Positions 41,885 to 50,937 of a DNA stretch of 64,000 nucleotides are shown piece by piece. This DNA comes from Dokdonia sp. Dokd-P16. GTDB taxonomy: Bacteria > Bacteroidota > Bacteroidia > Flavobacteriales > Flavobacteriaceae. Each line of letters starts with the position of its first letter. Within the stretch, counting starts at the first letter, position 1. The stretch covers positions 1,363,001-1,427,000 of the forward strand of contig NZ_CP029151.1 in assembly GCF_003095655.1 (NCBI RefSeq). Direction: 5' to 3'. Made by a program: the position numbers and the translations under genes. Under the pieces are notes generated by a model that saw nothing but the letters and a program-made list of their open reading frames with translations, searched no databases and was not told the origin of the DNA.

Positions 41885-41932
41885 TGCCTGGCAGGCAAGA
41901 GGTGACCAGTTCGAATCTGGTATTCTCCACCA
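41885..41932 (+). pseudogene. Displaced 3' fragment of tRNA-Ala, attR
   Basis: 48 bp matching the tRNA-Ala gene from the anticodon loop to CCA. The first 18 bp (41885-41902) are identical to attL. After it come three differences from the intact gene: C to T in the variable region, and G to A plus C to T that swap a G-C pair for A-T in the T stem (ACCAG/CTGGT). No acceptor 5' strand or D arm precedes it, so it cannot fold as a tRNA. It is probably the host gene's original 3' end. Confidence 0.9.
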
Positions 41933-41940
41933 AGATATAA

Positions 41941-41975
41941 AGGCATTTACAGGGTTTCTGTAAATGCCTTTTTTT
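41941..41975 (+). terminator. Terminator after the tRNA fragment
   Basis: Stem AGGCATTTACAG (41941-41952) and CTGTAAATGCCT (41958-41969) followed by T residues. It is probably the original terminator of the tRNA-Ala gene, now 27 kb away from the gene; it may also help end the convergent addB-like transcript. Confidence 0.85.
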
Positions 41976-41992
41976 GATATAGTTAGTTTTTA

Positions 41993-42007
41993 CGCTTTCG
42001 CGAAAGC
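41993..42007. repeat. Palindrome CGCTTTCGCGAAAGC, intergenic copy
   Basis: 15 of 16 bases, just outside attR, between the tRNA terminator and the addB-like gene. Confidence 0.95.
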
Positions 42008-42017
42008 ATAATAACCC

Positions 42018-44714
42018 TTACACCTCCCTTTGTGTAAACGGAATTTCTGGATTGAGTATCTCTGCTATGAGGGATTTTAAAACTACTTCAAACTCCAAAA
42101 GTGTATCCTCTGTGACCTGCTCATTTTTATTATATCGAAATGGAAGATAGCCCGACTGTAAATTTTTGAAAGATATGATACCAACGCTTACTGGGAAATC
42201 GAGTGGTTTTTTCTTGTTAAGCATATAAGCATACATCAATACTTGAAAAGCTTTTTCAAACTTCCCTTCTGGCAATAGTAAATCATTAAAGGCAGAGAGG
42301 TTTAAATCCTTCTGAGCTACTTTTCCAGTTTTATAATCTACGATATTAACATTGTTATTGCGTTGTTCTACAAGGTCTACTTTTCCTCTTAAAAATATAT
42401 CCTCCGTAAGTTGTATGTTTCTTAAATCATCTTCTACAGATTTAAGAATTACTGTATCACCCTTTTTAAGGAGTCCTTTTTCTCTTTTGAGGTAATTCTC
42501 AACATATCGAGTTACTATTGCATAGACTATCTTATTTTTACCCTCAGTGATATGATTGAGACCATATACTAGTTTAAATTGGTTGCGAACTTCAACTTCT
42601 ATCATTGTAAGTAATTCTTCAATGATGGTAACAGTTAATTGTTGTCCTACGTGGGGTTTATATAATTCTTCAAGTGTATTATGAACGATGGTACCCATGG
42701 TATTTGCCGCCACAGTTTCTTCTACTTCATTACTCGAATTGACGCCGAGAACATATCGTTCATAAAACACGATAGGATCTCTCAGGTAAGTCGTGAGCGC
42801 AGAGGGTGAAATACCTTTTTTAAATAGGTTCTTAAGAGAATCAATAATAGCTGTGTCCTTAGGAATGTGAGGTAATCGCTCTTCAATCTTTATTGTAGAT
42901 GGAGTAACGACGTGTTTCTTTATATTGTGTATACCTTCCTCTTCTATTTGTCTTATAAATCGACTTTTTTCACTGCTACCTAAACCGGTACTATGTGTTG
43001 TATATAGTAAATCTACAGTGTTTGCTCTGTGTAACAAATGATAGAAGTGATATGCATAAACGGCATCCTTCTCTGAGTAGGTCGGTAAATTATAGAGTTT
43101 TTTTAAGTCATAAGGGATGTATGAATTCTGACTTTTACCAGAAGGTAATATTCCCTCATTTACAGAAGTTATAATGACATGTTTATAATCAAGAACCCTT
43201 GACTCTAATACTCCCATAATCTGAAGACCTTGCTCAGGATCACCCCGCAAATCAATAGTTTCTGACGATAATATTTCTCTATAAAAGTGAATGAACGTTG
43301 ATATATCTTTAATATGATCCTGCGCATCCATAAGCTGCTTGAGCTTATTAAATGCAACGTAAAAACCATAAATGTATTCAAGCTGTAGTGTGTTGTTACC
43401 AGTATCAAATAATGCCCTCAGTGCTTCTATGATACGTATACAATTTATCACAGCCTCTTTAGGGTTTTCATTCCAAGTTTGAAATAATAAATTGAAAACA
43501 GTATCTGTGCTATTACTACTAAGCTCAGCAAGTCGAGGAACACTAATGAATATAAGATTATTAGTTATAATTTCATGCTCTAAATGCTCTGTCTGTGACC
43601 CTAGCAGTGCAGCAGATAATGGATTGCGAAGAATATTTAAAACATCCTTAAAATAATAACCATTTTTATGAGGATTCTTTTTTAAGGTAATAAGCTGGTC
43701 AAAAAAGGAAGCTGTGGGTGTCTTACTCAAAGGTAAGCCCATAGTAATATTCACCTTTTGTATAGTGCGAGGCAAGGCATTAAGAACTGGTAATAAAAGA
43801 GATTCTTCTCCTAATACAATCGCGGTGTTAGATAGTTCTTGACTTGAGATTTTAGAAAGAATTGTTCCTAATGTTTTAGCTTGTAAAATATCTTGAGAGC
43901 ATGCATATGTAGCGATATTTTTATGAGAGCTGTAATTATCAAAGGTCCAGTTAAAAGGATTTGAGTTATAGTATGACCACTTAGATTTATAGTTTTTTAC
44001 AAATGAGTTAGTCTCATGGAAGGGATTATTCAAAAAAGATTTTTCGGTATCCCAGTATATTTCTGCGTTGCCCTCTGAGAGTAGAGCTTGGATGAGTTGT
44101 TGTTCAGCAGTATTTAAAGCGTTGAATCCTATAAACACATGTCTAACATTAGGTGACGAATGTATATAGTGCTCTATAGTCTCTACAGCTTGTCTGTAGA
44201 CATAACCTTGATGTACTGCACCCTTATCTAATGATTTTGAACAAAAGACCGTATAGATGTCAAATAAGCTATTCCAAAAATCAATATAGTTGAGTACTAA
44301 TTCATTCTTTGAGGAAGACCAGTGATCTGAGAGTTCTTTAATATCTTTTAGATGATTAAATACTTCTGACTGATTTAAGAGAAATCTGTCTATCTCGTTG
44401 AAGTCACTCAAAATGGATTGAGCCCATCCACAGAACGTTTGGAAATCGGCAAGCTTTTTCTTGGCTACAACTTCTTTATAACTTTCAAATAGGATAAATA
44501 TTAAGTCTATGTTACTAGCTGATTTTAAACCGGTAACATGACTTATAAATTCTTCTATTGAAAAAACTTTAGGCGCAAACGAAGTGGTGATTGCTCGTGA
44601 AGCTATTTTTTTTGTAAGTGTATTTCCTGCACGACGGCTAGGAAGGATATAAATGATATTCTCGTTTTCAGAACCTTGTTCTTTATCAAGTACTACGTCA
44701 ATAAAAGTTTGCAT
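42018..44714 (-). CDS. AddB-like PD-(D/E)XK nuclease
   Basis: An 898-residue protein of the AddB/RexB type, partner of the AddA-like helicase at 47531-50671 in repair of double-strand breaks. The N-terminal part has a degenerate helicase fold beginning IIYILPSRRAGNTLTKKIA. The C-terminal nuclease motif is FLRGKVDLVEQRNNNVNIVD then YKTGK (Asp ... Asp-x-Lys), preceded by GTIVHNTLEELYKP. The four Cys of the Fe-S cluster seen in Firmicutes AddB are not evident. It is last in a reverse-strand region that also holds ompA and kbl. Confidence 0.88.
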   Translation of the reverse strand: MQTFIDVVLDKEQGSENENIIYILPSRRAGNTLTKKIASRAITTSFAPKVFSIEEFISHVTGLKSASNIDLIFILFESYKEVVAKKKLADFQTFCGWAQSILSDFNEIDRFLLNQSEVFNHLKDIKELSDHWSSSKNELVLNYIDFWNSLFDIYTVFCSKSLDKGAVHQGYVYRQAVETIEHYIHSSPNVRHVFIGFNALNTAEQQLIQALLSEGNAEIYWDTEKSFLNNPFHETNSFVKNYKSKWSYYNSNPFNWTFDNYSSHKNIATYACSQDILQAKTLGTILSKISSQELSNTAIVLGEESLLLPVLNALPRTIQKVNITMGLPLSKTPTASFFDQLITLKKNPHKNGYYFKDVLNILRNPLSAALLGSQTEHLEHEIITNNLIFISVPRLAELSSNSTDTVFNLLFQTWNENPKEAVINCIRIIEALRALFDTGNNTLQLEYIYGFYVAFNKLKQLMDAQDHIKDISTFIHFYREILSSETIDLRGDPEQGLQIMGVLESRVLDYKHVIITSVNEGILPSGKSQNSYIPYDLKKLYNLPTYSEKDAVYAYHFYHLLHRANTVDLLYTTHSTGLGSSEKSRFIRQIEEEGIHNIKKHVVTPSTIKIEERLPHIPKDTAIIDSLKNLFKKGISPSALTTYLRDPIVFYERYVLGVNSSNEVEETVAANTMGTIVHNTLEELYKPHVGQQLTVTIIEELLTMIEVEVRNQFKLVYGLNHITEGKNKIVYAIVTRYVENYLKREKGLLKKGDTVILKSVEDDLRNIQLTEDIFLRGKVDLVEQRNNNVNIVDYKTGKVAQKDLNLSAFNDLLLPEGKFEKAFQVLMYAYMLNKKKPLDFPVSVGIISFKNLQSGYLPFRYNKNEQVTEDTLLEFEVVLKSLIAEILNPEIPFTQREV

Positions 44715-44724
44715 AGTCTAAAAT

Positions 44725-44755
44725 AAAAAATGCCTCGCAATTGCGAGGCATTTTT
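44725..44755 (-). terminator. Terminator after the OmpA-like gene
   Basis: Perfect hairpin TGCCTCGCAA / TTGCGAGGCA (44731-44750) flanked by A and T runs. On the reverse strand a T-run follows, so it ends the OmpA-like transcript and separates it from the addB-like gene. Confidence 0.9.
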
Positions 44756-44777
44756 AAGATTATAAAAATCTTATTTT

Positions 44778-46193
44778 CTATTGCTCAAGAATAGAAAGCT
44801 CAACACGTCTGTTCTCTTGACGTCCTGCAGCAGTTTTATTTGAAGCAACTGGTCTAGCTTCACCAAATCCTTTAGACTCTAAACGAGACGCTGGGATTCC
44901 TTTTCCTGTTAAGTAGCTTCTTACTGAAGCTGCTCTCTGATCAGAAAGGTTTAAGTTATAAGCATCACGTCCTCTATCATCAGTGTGACCTTCGATAAGG
45001 AAACGAGTTGTTGGATATTCCATCATTACTGATGCTACTTTATCAAGAGTTGCATAAGATTCAGTTCTGATTGATGCTTTGTTGTAATCAAAAAGTACTT
45101 TTTTAGTTTCAACGTTTAGTTCGTTAAGAACTTCAACAGATACTTCAGGACATCCGTTATTTGCTACAGTTCCTGCAACATCTGGACATTCGTCATCTTT
45201 GTCAAGTACACCGTCACCATCTTTATCTTCAAAAGGACATCCGTTGTTTGAACGTGGTCCAGCTTCATTAGGACAAGCATCATCAGCATCTTTGATTCCG
45301 TCTCCATCAGCATCAGGACAACCACCTAAAGCAGCGATTCCAGCAACAGTAGGACAAGCATCTTTAGGATCAGGGATTCCGTCTCCGTCAGTATCAGGAC
45401 ATCCATCAAACTCAGCTAAACCAGCAACAGTTGGACAAGCATCTTTAGAATCTTCGATACCATCTCCGTCAGAATCAGGACAACCGTTAAATTCAGGTAA
45501 ACCTGCTACTTCTGGACAAGCGTCATCTTTGTCATATATACCATCACCATCAGTATCTTTTCCTCCGAAAACAATACCTATAGCAGCAACGTGTTGGAAG
45601 TGTTTTACTCCTTCGTCCTCAAAAGCGTGCTTGTATTTAGACTGTAAACCTACGTTGAAGTTTTCACCTAACCATATTTTTAATCCAGCAGCGGCATTTG
45701 CAGTTCCAAAGCCATCTAAATCAGAAGTTATTGAGTTTTCAACCCAAGTATAACCAGCACCTACAGAAAGGCTAGGATCAAACCATCCACCCTGACCATT
45801 GATTAGATCTCTAAAACTATAGGAGAAATCACCATCTGCTGCGTAATATTGAAGTTCTTGTCTTGGAGAAGAATCTCCTAATTTTTCAATTCTATTTAAA
45901 GATCCAGATACTCCAAATACGAACCCATCACCTAAGTAACGAGAAACATTAATGTAAGATAAAGAAGGAATAATATTCCAGTGATCTTCTACATTGTAGA
46001 ATTCTTCAAAGAGGTTTCCTCTAACTTCTAAGTTAGTGCCAGCCTCACGAATTGCATCCCCTACAGGATATGTATCGATAGCGTTAGCTCCGATAGAAAT
46101 TGCCCAAGGATTGTTTGCGTCTTGTGCATTCACAGATGATCCTATAGCAAGAATCATAAGCGCTGCAACTAAAAATCTGCTAAGATGTTTCAT
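44778..46193 (-). CDS. OmpA family protein with thrombospondin type 3 repeats
   Basis: A 471-residue outer-membrane protein. Signal peptide (LSRFLVAALMILAIGSSVNAQ), then a beta-barrel (about 25-215), then five calcium-binding thrombospondin type 3 repeats of the form DxDGDGIxDxxDACP (about 215-345), then a C-terminal OmpA peptidoglycan-binding domain (KVLFDYNKASIRTESYATL, IEGHTDDRGRDAYNLNLSDQ). It anchors the outer membrane to the cell wall and is usually very abundant. It has its own strong promoter and terminator, so it is a separate transcription unit. Confidence 0.95.
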   Translation of the reverse strand: MKHLSRFLVAALMILAIGSSVNAQDANNPWAISIGANAIDTYPVGDAIREAGTNLEVRGNLFEEFYNVEDHWNIIPSLSYINVSRYLGDGFVFGVSGSLNRIEKLGDSSPRQELQYYAADGDFSYSFRDLINGQGGWFDPSLSVGAGYTWVENSITSDLDGFGTANAAAGLKIWLGENFNVGLQSKYKHAFEDEGVKHFQHVAAIGIVFGGKDTDGDGIYDKDDACPEVAGLPEFNGCPDSDGDGIEDSKDACPTVAGLAEFDGCPDTDGDGIPDPKDACPTVAGIAALGGCPDADGDGIKDADDACPNEAGPRSNNGCPFEDKDGDGVLDKDDECPDVAGTVANNGCPEVSVEVLNELNVETKKVLFDYNKASIRTESYATLDKVASVMMEYPTTRFLIEGHTDDRGRDAYNLNLSDQRAASVRSYLTGKGIPASRLESKGFGEARPVASNKTAAGRQENRRVELSILEQ

Positions 46194-46226
46194 TGTTTAG
46201 TCTTAAATTTAAGTGTTAATTGATGT

Positions 46227-46257
46227 CAAAAGTAAGTTGTTAAAATTAATCAACAAA
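46227..46257 (-). promoter_or_regulatory. Bacteroidota-type promoter of the OmpA-like gene
   Basis: Reading the reverse strand: TTTG (46257-46254), 19 bp, then TACTTTTG (46234-46227), a match to the sigma-ABfr-type consensus TTTG-N19-TAnnTTTG. The start codon lies about 34 bp further on. Confidence 0.75.
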
Positions 46258-46312
46258 GGTAAATGTACTAAAATTTTCCTAATACCCCTTATTTACAAGG
46301 GTTGAGGTAACA

Positions 46313-47506
46313 TTAAACAACTTTTAATGCTTTTCCAACCTTAATAAATGCGTTGATAGCCGTATCTAAATGTTCTATGGTATGAGCAGCACTTAATTGC
46401 ACTCTGATTCTAGCTTTTCCCTTAGGAACAACAGGGAAGAAAAACCCTATTACATAAATTCCTTCTTCTAATAGTGCATCAGCCATATTTTGAGAAAGCT
46501 GCGCGTCATAAAGCATAACAGGTACAATAGCAGATTCACCATCTATTATATCAAAACCAGCATCTTTCATTCCTTTTTTGAAATATGCAGTATTGTGAGC
46601 AAGCTTATCTCTGAGCGAGGTGTCTTTTTCTAGCATGTCAAAGACCTTGATAGAAGCACCTACAATTGCCGGGGCAAGGGAGTTTGAAAATAAATAAGGA
46701 CGACTACGCTGGCGTAGTATCTCTATAACTTCTTTCTTTGCTGTAGTATATCCACCCATAGCACCTCCAAGCGCCTTTCCTAATGTTCCAGTGATAATAT
46801 CTACTCTTCCTAACACACCTTTTTCTTCAAGAGTACCTATACCACGATCGCCTATAAATCCAGTGGCGTGACATTCATCTATCATTACTAGTGCATCATA
46901 CTTATCAGCTAGATCACAAATCTGGTCTAATGGTGCAACAAGTCCGTCCATGGAGAATACACCATCTGTCACAATGATTTTATGACGAGCGCCATTTTCA
47001 TTTGCTTTTTTAAGTTGCTCTTCCAGATCTGCCATGTCATTATTTGCATAACGATATCTTGCAGCTTTACAAAGTCTTACACCGTCTATAATAGAAGCGT
47101 GGTTAAGTGAGTCAGAGATTATAGCATCTTCTGCGCCAAGTAATGGTTCAAAAACTCCACCATTTGCATCAAAGGCCGCTGCATATAAAATGGTATCCTC
47201 TGTTCCGTAAAACTTAGCAATACGATGTTCTAATTCTTTGTGTATATCTTGAGTACCACAAATAAAGCGCACAGAACTCATACCAAAACCATGTGTATCC
47301 ATAGTGTCTTTGGCTGCTTGTATTACCTCTGGATGTGAAGAAAGTCCTAAGTAATTATTTGCACAAAAGTTAATTACCTTTTCTCCTGTAGAAATAGTAA
47401 TTACAGCATCTTGTGCAGATGTAATGATGCGCTCTTTCTTATATAGTCCTGCCTCTTTAATTTCAGCAAGTTCTTTTTGTAAATATTGTTGGATATTACC
47501 GTACAT
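46313..47506 (-). CDS. kbl: Glycine C-acetyltransferase (2-amino-3-ketobutyrate CoA ligase)
   Basis: A 397-residue PLP enzyme of the alpha-oxoamine synthase family that, with threonine dehydrogenase, converts threonine to glycine and acetyl-CoA. Visible motifs: [22 protein letters not shown]-type segment [30 protein letters not shown] and the PLP lysine in [15 protein letters not shown] (about 243). Length and motif order favour Kbl over the related 8-amino-7-oxononanoate synthase (BioF). No tdh gene is next to it. It sits between the OmpA-like and AddA-like genes on the reverse strand. Confidence 0.92.
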   Translation of the reverse strand: MYGNIQQYLQKELAEIKEAGLYKKERIITSAQDAVITISTGEKVINFCANNYLGLSSHPEVIQAAKDTMDTHGFGMSSVRFICGTQDIHKELEHRIAKFYGTEDTILYAAAFDANGGVFEPLLGAEDAIISDSLNHASIIDGVRLCKAARYRYANNDMADLEEQLKKANENGARHKIIVTDGVFSMDGLVAPLDQICDLADKYDALVMIDECHATGFIGDRGIGTLEEKGVLGRVDIITGTLGKALGGAMGGYTTAKKEVIEILRQRSRPYLFSNSLAPAIVGASIKVFDMLEKDTSLRDKLAHNTAYFKKGMKDAGFDIIDGESAIVPVMLYDAQLSQNMADALLEEGIYVIGFFFPVVPKGKARIRVQLSAAHTIEHLDTAINAFIKVGKALKVV

Positions 47507-47530
47507 GTGTTTGGATTTTTTACAAAGGTA

Positions 47531-50500
47531 TTAAACAGATATCACATCTACAGTGGCGTCTATATATACTAGAAACTTATTAGCTACTTTAAACCCCATT
47601 TCCTCATATAGTGCTCCATACATAGCGATTTGTTTACTGTGTGATGGATTATGCATCCCGGTTTTGTAATCTATAATAGTGGTATCACCATTGGGTAATA
47701 CAACAACTCTGTCAGGTATATAAAATGAACCATCACTAGATAAAATCATTCGCTCGTTGTAAACTGTATTTTGATCTTGGTAATAATCGGTTAATTGGTG
47801 ATTGCTCGTAATGTTGCGAAGAACATTATTAATGGTTTCATATCCTTCCTCTGGAACAATACCTTGCTTTACGGCATCTTCTAGTACATGCGTGAGGTCT
47901 GTATAACTATTAATCTGAGCCATTAGCTCATGGATGAGATTACCATAGGTAATAGCATTTTGTTTTTGCTCATCCCATAAAAAAGTGGCCTGAGTAATGA
48001 TCTGAATGCCCAATTCTTCTTTTGAGGTAGAGATGATGGAAGGAATAAATGAGGTGTAATCTGCTTTGTTGTCTTCTATTTTTGCAGGTGTCTCACGTCC
48101 AAAAGTATAGGTGCGTTGGTCTTCATTCCATAGATTATTTGTTTTAAGATAATCTATAAACAAATCACTGTAGGTATTTATTTTTTCTTTGCTTTCGCGA
48201 AAGCGTGACAACACATATAATCGTTCTGCGGCTCTTGTGAGTGCAACGTACAATACATTAATGGTGTCAAACTGCTGTTCATTATTTCTGGTCTCATATA
48301 ATGTCGAGCCAGCGTCACCAAAATCTTTGAGTGCACTATTATGGGGAACCATCAACGTTTTAAATCCTCCAAATTCTGGATCATCTATAGGATACCATTG
48401 GTGTTCTCCTCGTACTCTATATAAATCTGAACTTGCATAAGGGTAGATAACAATAGGAAACTCTAATCCTTTAGATTTATGAATTGTCATGGTTTGTACA
48501 GCACTATCTTGCTCCGGAGCAACAATACTAGACTTCTCCTTTTTTTCTTCCCAATAGTCGATAAAACCGAGGATACCACCACTTTTATTCTGTGAGTAAC
48601 TATAAGCAAGATCAAGATAAGCTACTACGTAAGCATCAGAAATTGCGGTGAGATTAAATAATCTCACTATCGATTCCAGATATTCATAGAGAGGTAGCGT
48701 TTGCATGTAGTCAATGTGCACAAAAACATCAAATTGCTGTAAATGCTCTATGAATTCTAAAAATGTACATGAGGTGTTGGTACTATAAAATGAGTGCGTG
48801 TCTTCTACATTATAGTAAGTTGCCAAAAAGTAGAGTACAGGCAATCTATTTTCTATTTGACTAGGGTAGGAGAGCATTGTGGCAAATGCATGAATAAATT
48901 GTACTGTGCTAGAGTTTGAGATAAGCAAGCTCTCAGAAGACACAACTTCTACATTTGCCTCTTGTAAGGCAGTTGCTATTAATGAGCCATCTATATTATT
49001 TCTCGTAAGTATACAAATGTCACTATGCAAGTAGCCTTGGGTAGTAGCTTCATTTATAATTTCAATAATGCGCGCAGGATATATTTCATTTGCTTCTTCT
49101 TTATTGTCATATTCCAAAAACTCAAGAGAGACAAAGCCCTCTGTGTTACTATTAGTTTGTTGTGAGTTGTCTTTATAATAAATTTCTCTATATAATTCGT
49201 TATCAAAGTGAGTTGCGAGATGCGTAAAAAACTGATTATTAAAGTTTATAATTTCGGCGCTACTTCTATAGTTAGTCTCTAGGCGGTCTATGGTTGCTGG
49301 AGTTGAAAAGGGGTTTGTTTGATTACTTAACGCTATAAATTGCTCTGCTTCTCCTCCTCTCCATCTATAGATCGCTTGTTTGGGGTCTCCTACAAGCAAT
49401 AGGGAATTTGCAACAGTATCTTCTGCCTCACTACTTATGGTGTTATCTATAAGTGGGATTAAATTGTCCCATTGTATTACCGAAGTATCTTGAAACTCGT
49501 CTATAAAATAATTTGTGTACCGCTCGCCAAGTCTTTCATATAAAAAAGCGGCTGGCTGATCTTTAAGCGACTGCGCTATAAGCGCGTTAAAATCTGAGAT
49601 GAGTAACACATTTTCATCTTCTTTGATAAGCTCTAGCTCTTTCTTGATTAAGTGCAAAACGGACAGTGGTATAATCTTAGATCTAAAAGATTGTAACATA
49701 TTCTGCTTAGAAGCAAGTTCCTTAAGCTTCAAGAACGTTGCTATAAAATGATCCCTATGCCCATCAATGGTAGCTTTGATATGGTCTTTTTGAGTCTTTG
49801 TATAAAAGGTGTAAGACGTAATATTATCTTTATAAGCCGATCCTGTATACGCAAGTCCTTGTACCCCATTTGCAACTTGGAGCATGAATTTATAAAAATA
49901 TCCACTCGCAAAACTTTTTTGATCTAACCCTAGCTCGTGTATTAATGCGATAAGATCTTCTCCTAGTTGTTTTTGAGCGGAGGAAAGTGACTTAATCTGA
50001 GCATGTAAATAGCTAGTTAATGTGTCAAAATCTGCAAGGGATTTATCTTTAATGAGCTCTAGCGCCTTGAGATCATTTTCATTGTGCAATAAATTTGCTA
50101 TTTCTAGTAAATCACGGGCAATGTCCCAGCTCTTATCATCATCTGCTTTTTCTAAAGCAAAATTTATTAGGACTTTAGTAATCTCATCATCTATGCCCAC
50201 CTTTGCAATGAGTGCATCTACCGCTTGGGCATTAAGTGTTTTCTGATCAAGGGAAACCTCAAAACTACCAGAGATATTTAGATCTTTTGCAAAAGTGCGT
50301 ATGATTCTATGGGTAAGCGTATCTATCGTGACAATATCAAAGGCGGCATAATTATGAAGTATACGATTGAGTATTTCTTTAGCTTTCTTTACGACTACAT
50401 CCTCAGGTAATCCACTAGATGAAACTAAGTCGTCTAGCATGTCTGGTTTTTTATTGCCAGGCTCATAATGACCTAAGTTTTTGAGCGTGTCTAGTACACG

Positions 50501-50671
50501 ATTTTTCATTTCGGCTACCGCCTTATTTGTAAACGTAATAGCAAGAAGATGTCTAAATTTATTAGCATCGTTACTTTTTAGTAGCGTAGTAATATATTGC
50601 TTTACGAGACTGTATGTTTTTCCAGATCCCGCAGAAGCATTAAGTACGATAAACGTATTAGTTTCGGTCAT
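47531..50671 (-). CDS. AddA-like UvrD-family helicase/exonuclease
   Basis: A 1046-residue superfamily 1A helicase. Walker A is FIVLNASAGSGKTYSLVKQYI (about 7-27), Walker B FIDEFQDTSVIQW, further motifs LLVGDPKQAIYRWRGGEAEQ, LETNYRSS and TIHKSKGLEFPIVI. The C-terminal nuclease domain ends with VVLPNGDTTIIDYKTGMHN (Asp-x-Lys). It probably works with the AddB-like protein at 42018-44714 to process double-strand breaks for RecA; kbl and ompA lie between the two genes. A palindrome copy near the C-terminal third is read in the rare third frame as RFRES. Confidence 0.9.
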   Translation of the reverse strand: MTETNTFIVLNASAGSGKTYSLVKQYITTLLKSNDANKFRHLLAITFTNKAVAEMKNRVLDTLKNLGHYEPGNKKPDMLDDLVSSSGLPEDVVVKKAKEILNRILHNYAAFDIVTIDTLTHRIIRTFAKDLNISGSFEVSLDQKTLNAQAVDALIAKVGIDDEITKVLINFALEKADDDKSWDIARDLLEIANLLHNENDLKALELIKDKSLADFDTLTSYLHAQIKSLSSAQKQLGEDLIALIHELGLDQKSFASGYFYKFMLQVANGVQGLAYTGSAYKDNITSYTFYTKTQKDHIKATIDGHRDHFIATFLKLKELASKQNMLQSFRSKIIPLSVLHLIKKELELIKEDENVLLISDFNALIAQSLKDQPAAFLYERLGERYTNYFIDEFQDTSVIQWDNLIPLIDNTISSEAEDTVANSLLLVGDPKQAIYRWRGGEAEQFIALSNQTNPFSTPATIDRLETNYRSSAEIINFNNQFFTHLATHFDNELYREIYYKDNSQQTNSNTEGFVSLEFLEYDNKEEANEIYPARIIEIINEATTQGYLHSDICILTRNNIDGSLIATALQEANVEVVSSESLLISNSSTVQFIHAFATMLSYPSQIENRLPVLYFLATYYNVEDTHSFYSTNTSCTFLEFIEHLQQFDVFVHIDYMQTLPLYEYLESIVRLFNLTAISDAYVVAYLDLAYSYSQNKSGGILGFIDYWEEKKEKSSIVAPEQDSAVQTMTIHKSKGLEFPIVIYPYASSDLYRVRGEHQWYPIDDPEFGGFKTLMVPHNSALKDFGDAGSTLYETRNNEQQFDTINVLYVALTRAAERLYVLSRFRESKEKINTYSDLFIDYLKTNNLWNEDQRTYTFGRETPAKIEDNKADYTSFIPSIISTSKEELGIQIITQATFLWDEQKQNAITYGNLIHELMAQINSYTDLTHVLEDAVKQGIVPEEGYETINNVLRNITSNHQLTDYYQDQNTVYNERMILSSDGSFYIPDRVVVLPNGDTTIIDYKTGMHNPSHSKQIAMYGALYEEMGFKVANKFLVYIDATVDVISV
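48191..48205. repeat. Palindrome GCTTTCGCGAAAGCG inside the addA-like gene
   Basis: 15 of 16 bases, read on the reverse strand as Arg-Phe-Arg-Glu-Ser, the only copy in that frame. Confidence 0.95.
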
Positions 50672-50822
50672 AGTACTAAGATAGGAAAAGCGACTTACAA
50701 AGAGGGTATTGTTATTTTCTTAATAATCTTTTCATCAACAAATTGACTTTACAAATGACTGAACTAAGTTTAGACCAACTATTTCTACCGACTATCACGA
50801 AGAATAAATAGATGCATTTTCT

Positions 50823-50836
50823 GCTTTCGCGAAAGC
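50823..50836. repeat. Palindrome GCTTTCGCGAAAGC upstream of sodA
   Basis: 14-bp core in the 266-bp gap between divergent addA-like and sodA genes, about 100 bp before the sodA start. Confidence 0.95.
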
Positions 50837-50889
50837 AAAACCTAACTTTTTATAAGAAATCTATAACATAAAGAGTAGCTTACTTTACG

Positions 50890-50897
50890 TAACTTTG
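50890..50897 (+). promoter_or_regulatory. Candidate -7 box of sodA
   Basis: TAACTTTG fits TAnnTTTG and lies 42 bp before the sodA ATG. No good -33 box is visible at the usual distance. Confidence 0.4.
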
Positions 50898-50937
50898 TTA
50901 AAATCTGAAAAGAAGTTTAACCAAAAACGATAAAGAA

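Larger units (their letters stand above)
15105..41902. mobile_element. Integrated mobilizable element at tRNA-Ala carrying metal-resistance genes (about 26.8 kb)
   Basis: Bounded by identical 18-bp att cores in tRNA-Ala and in a displaced tRNA 3' fragment. Both ends carry the same 21-bp tandem repeat inside the core (15199-15219 and 41761-41781). It encodes a tyrosine recombinase, HTH excisionase-like protein, VapE-type ATPase, primase, MobC and relaxase, and a large cargo of Cu/Ag and Zn/Cd/Co efflux genes. No type IV secretion, coupling protein or Tra genes are seen, so it should need a helper to move. Codon use in the 15.9-25.7 kb part looks richer in G+C than the flanking core genes. Confidence 0.88.

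Noticed and set aside
15105-41902. A self-transmissible conjugative element
   Set aside because: No type IV secretion, Tra or coupling-protein genes are present in the window; only mobilization genes are seen.
41860-41932. A second functional tRNA-Ala gene
   Set aside because: Only the anticodon loop onward is present; no D arm or 5' acceptor strand precedes it, so it is an attachment-site remnant.
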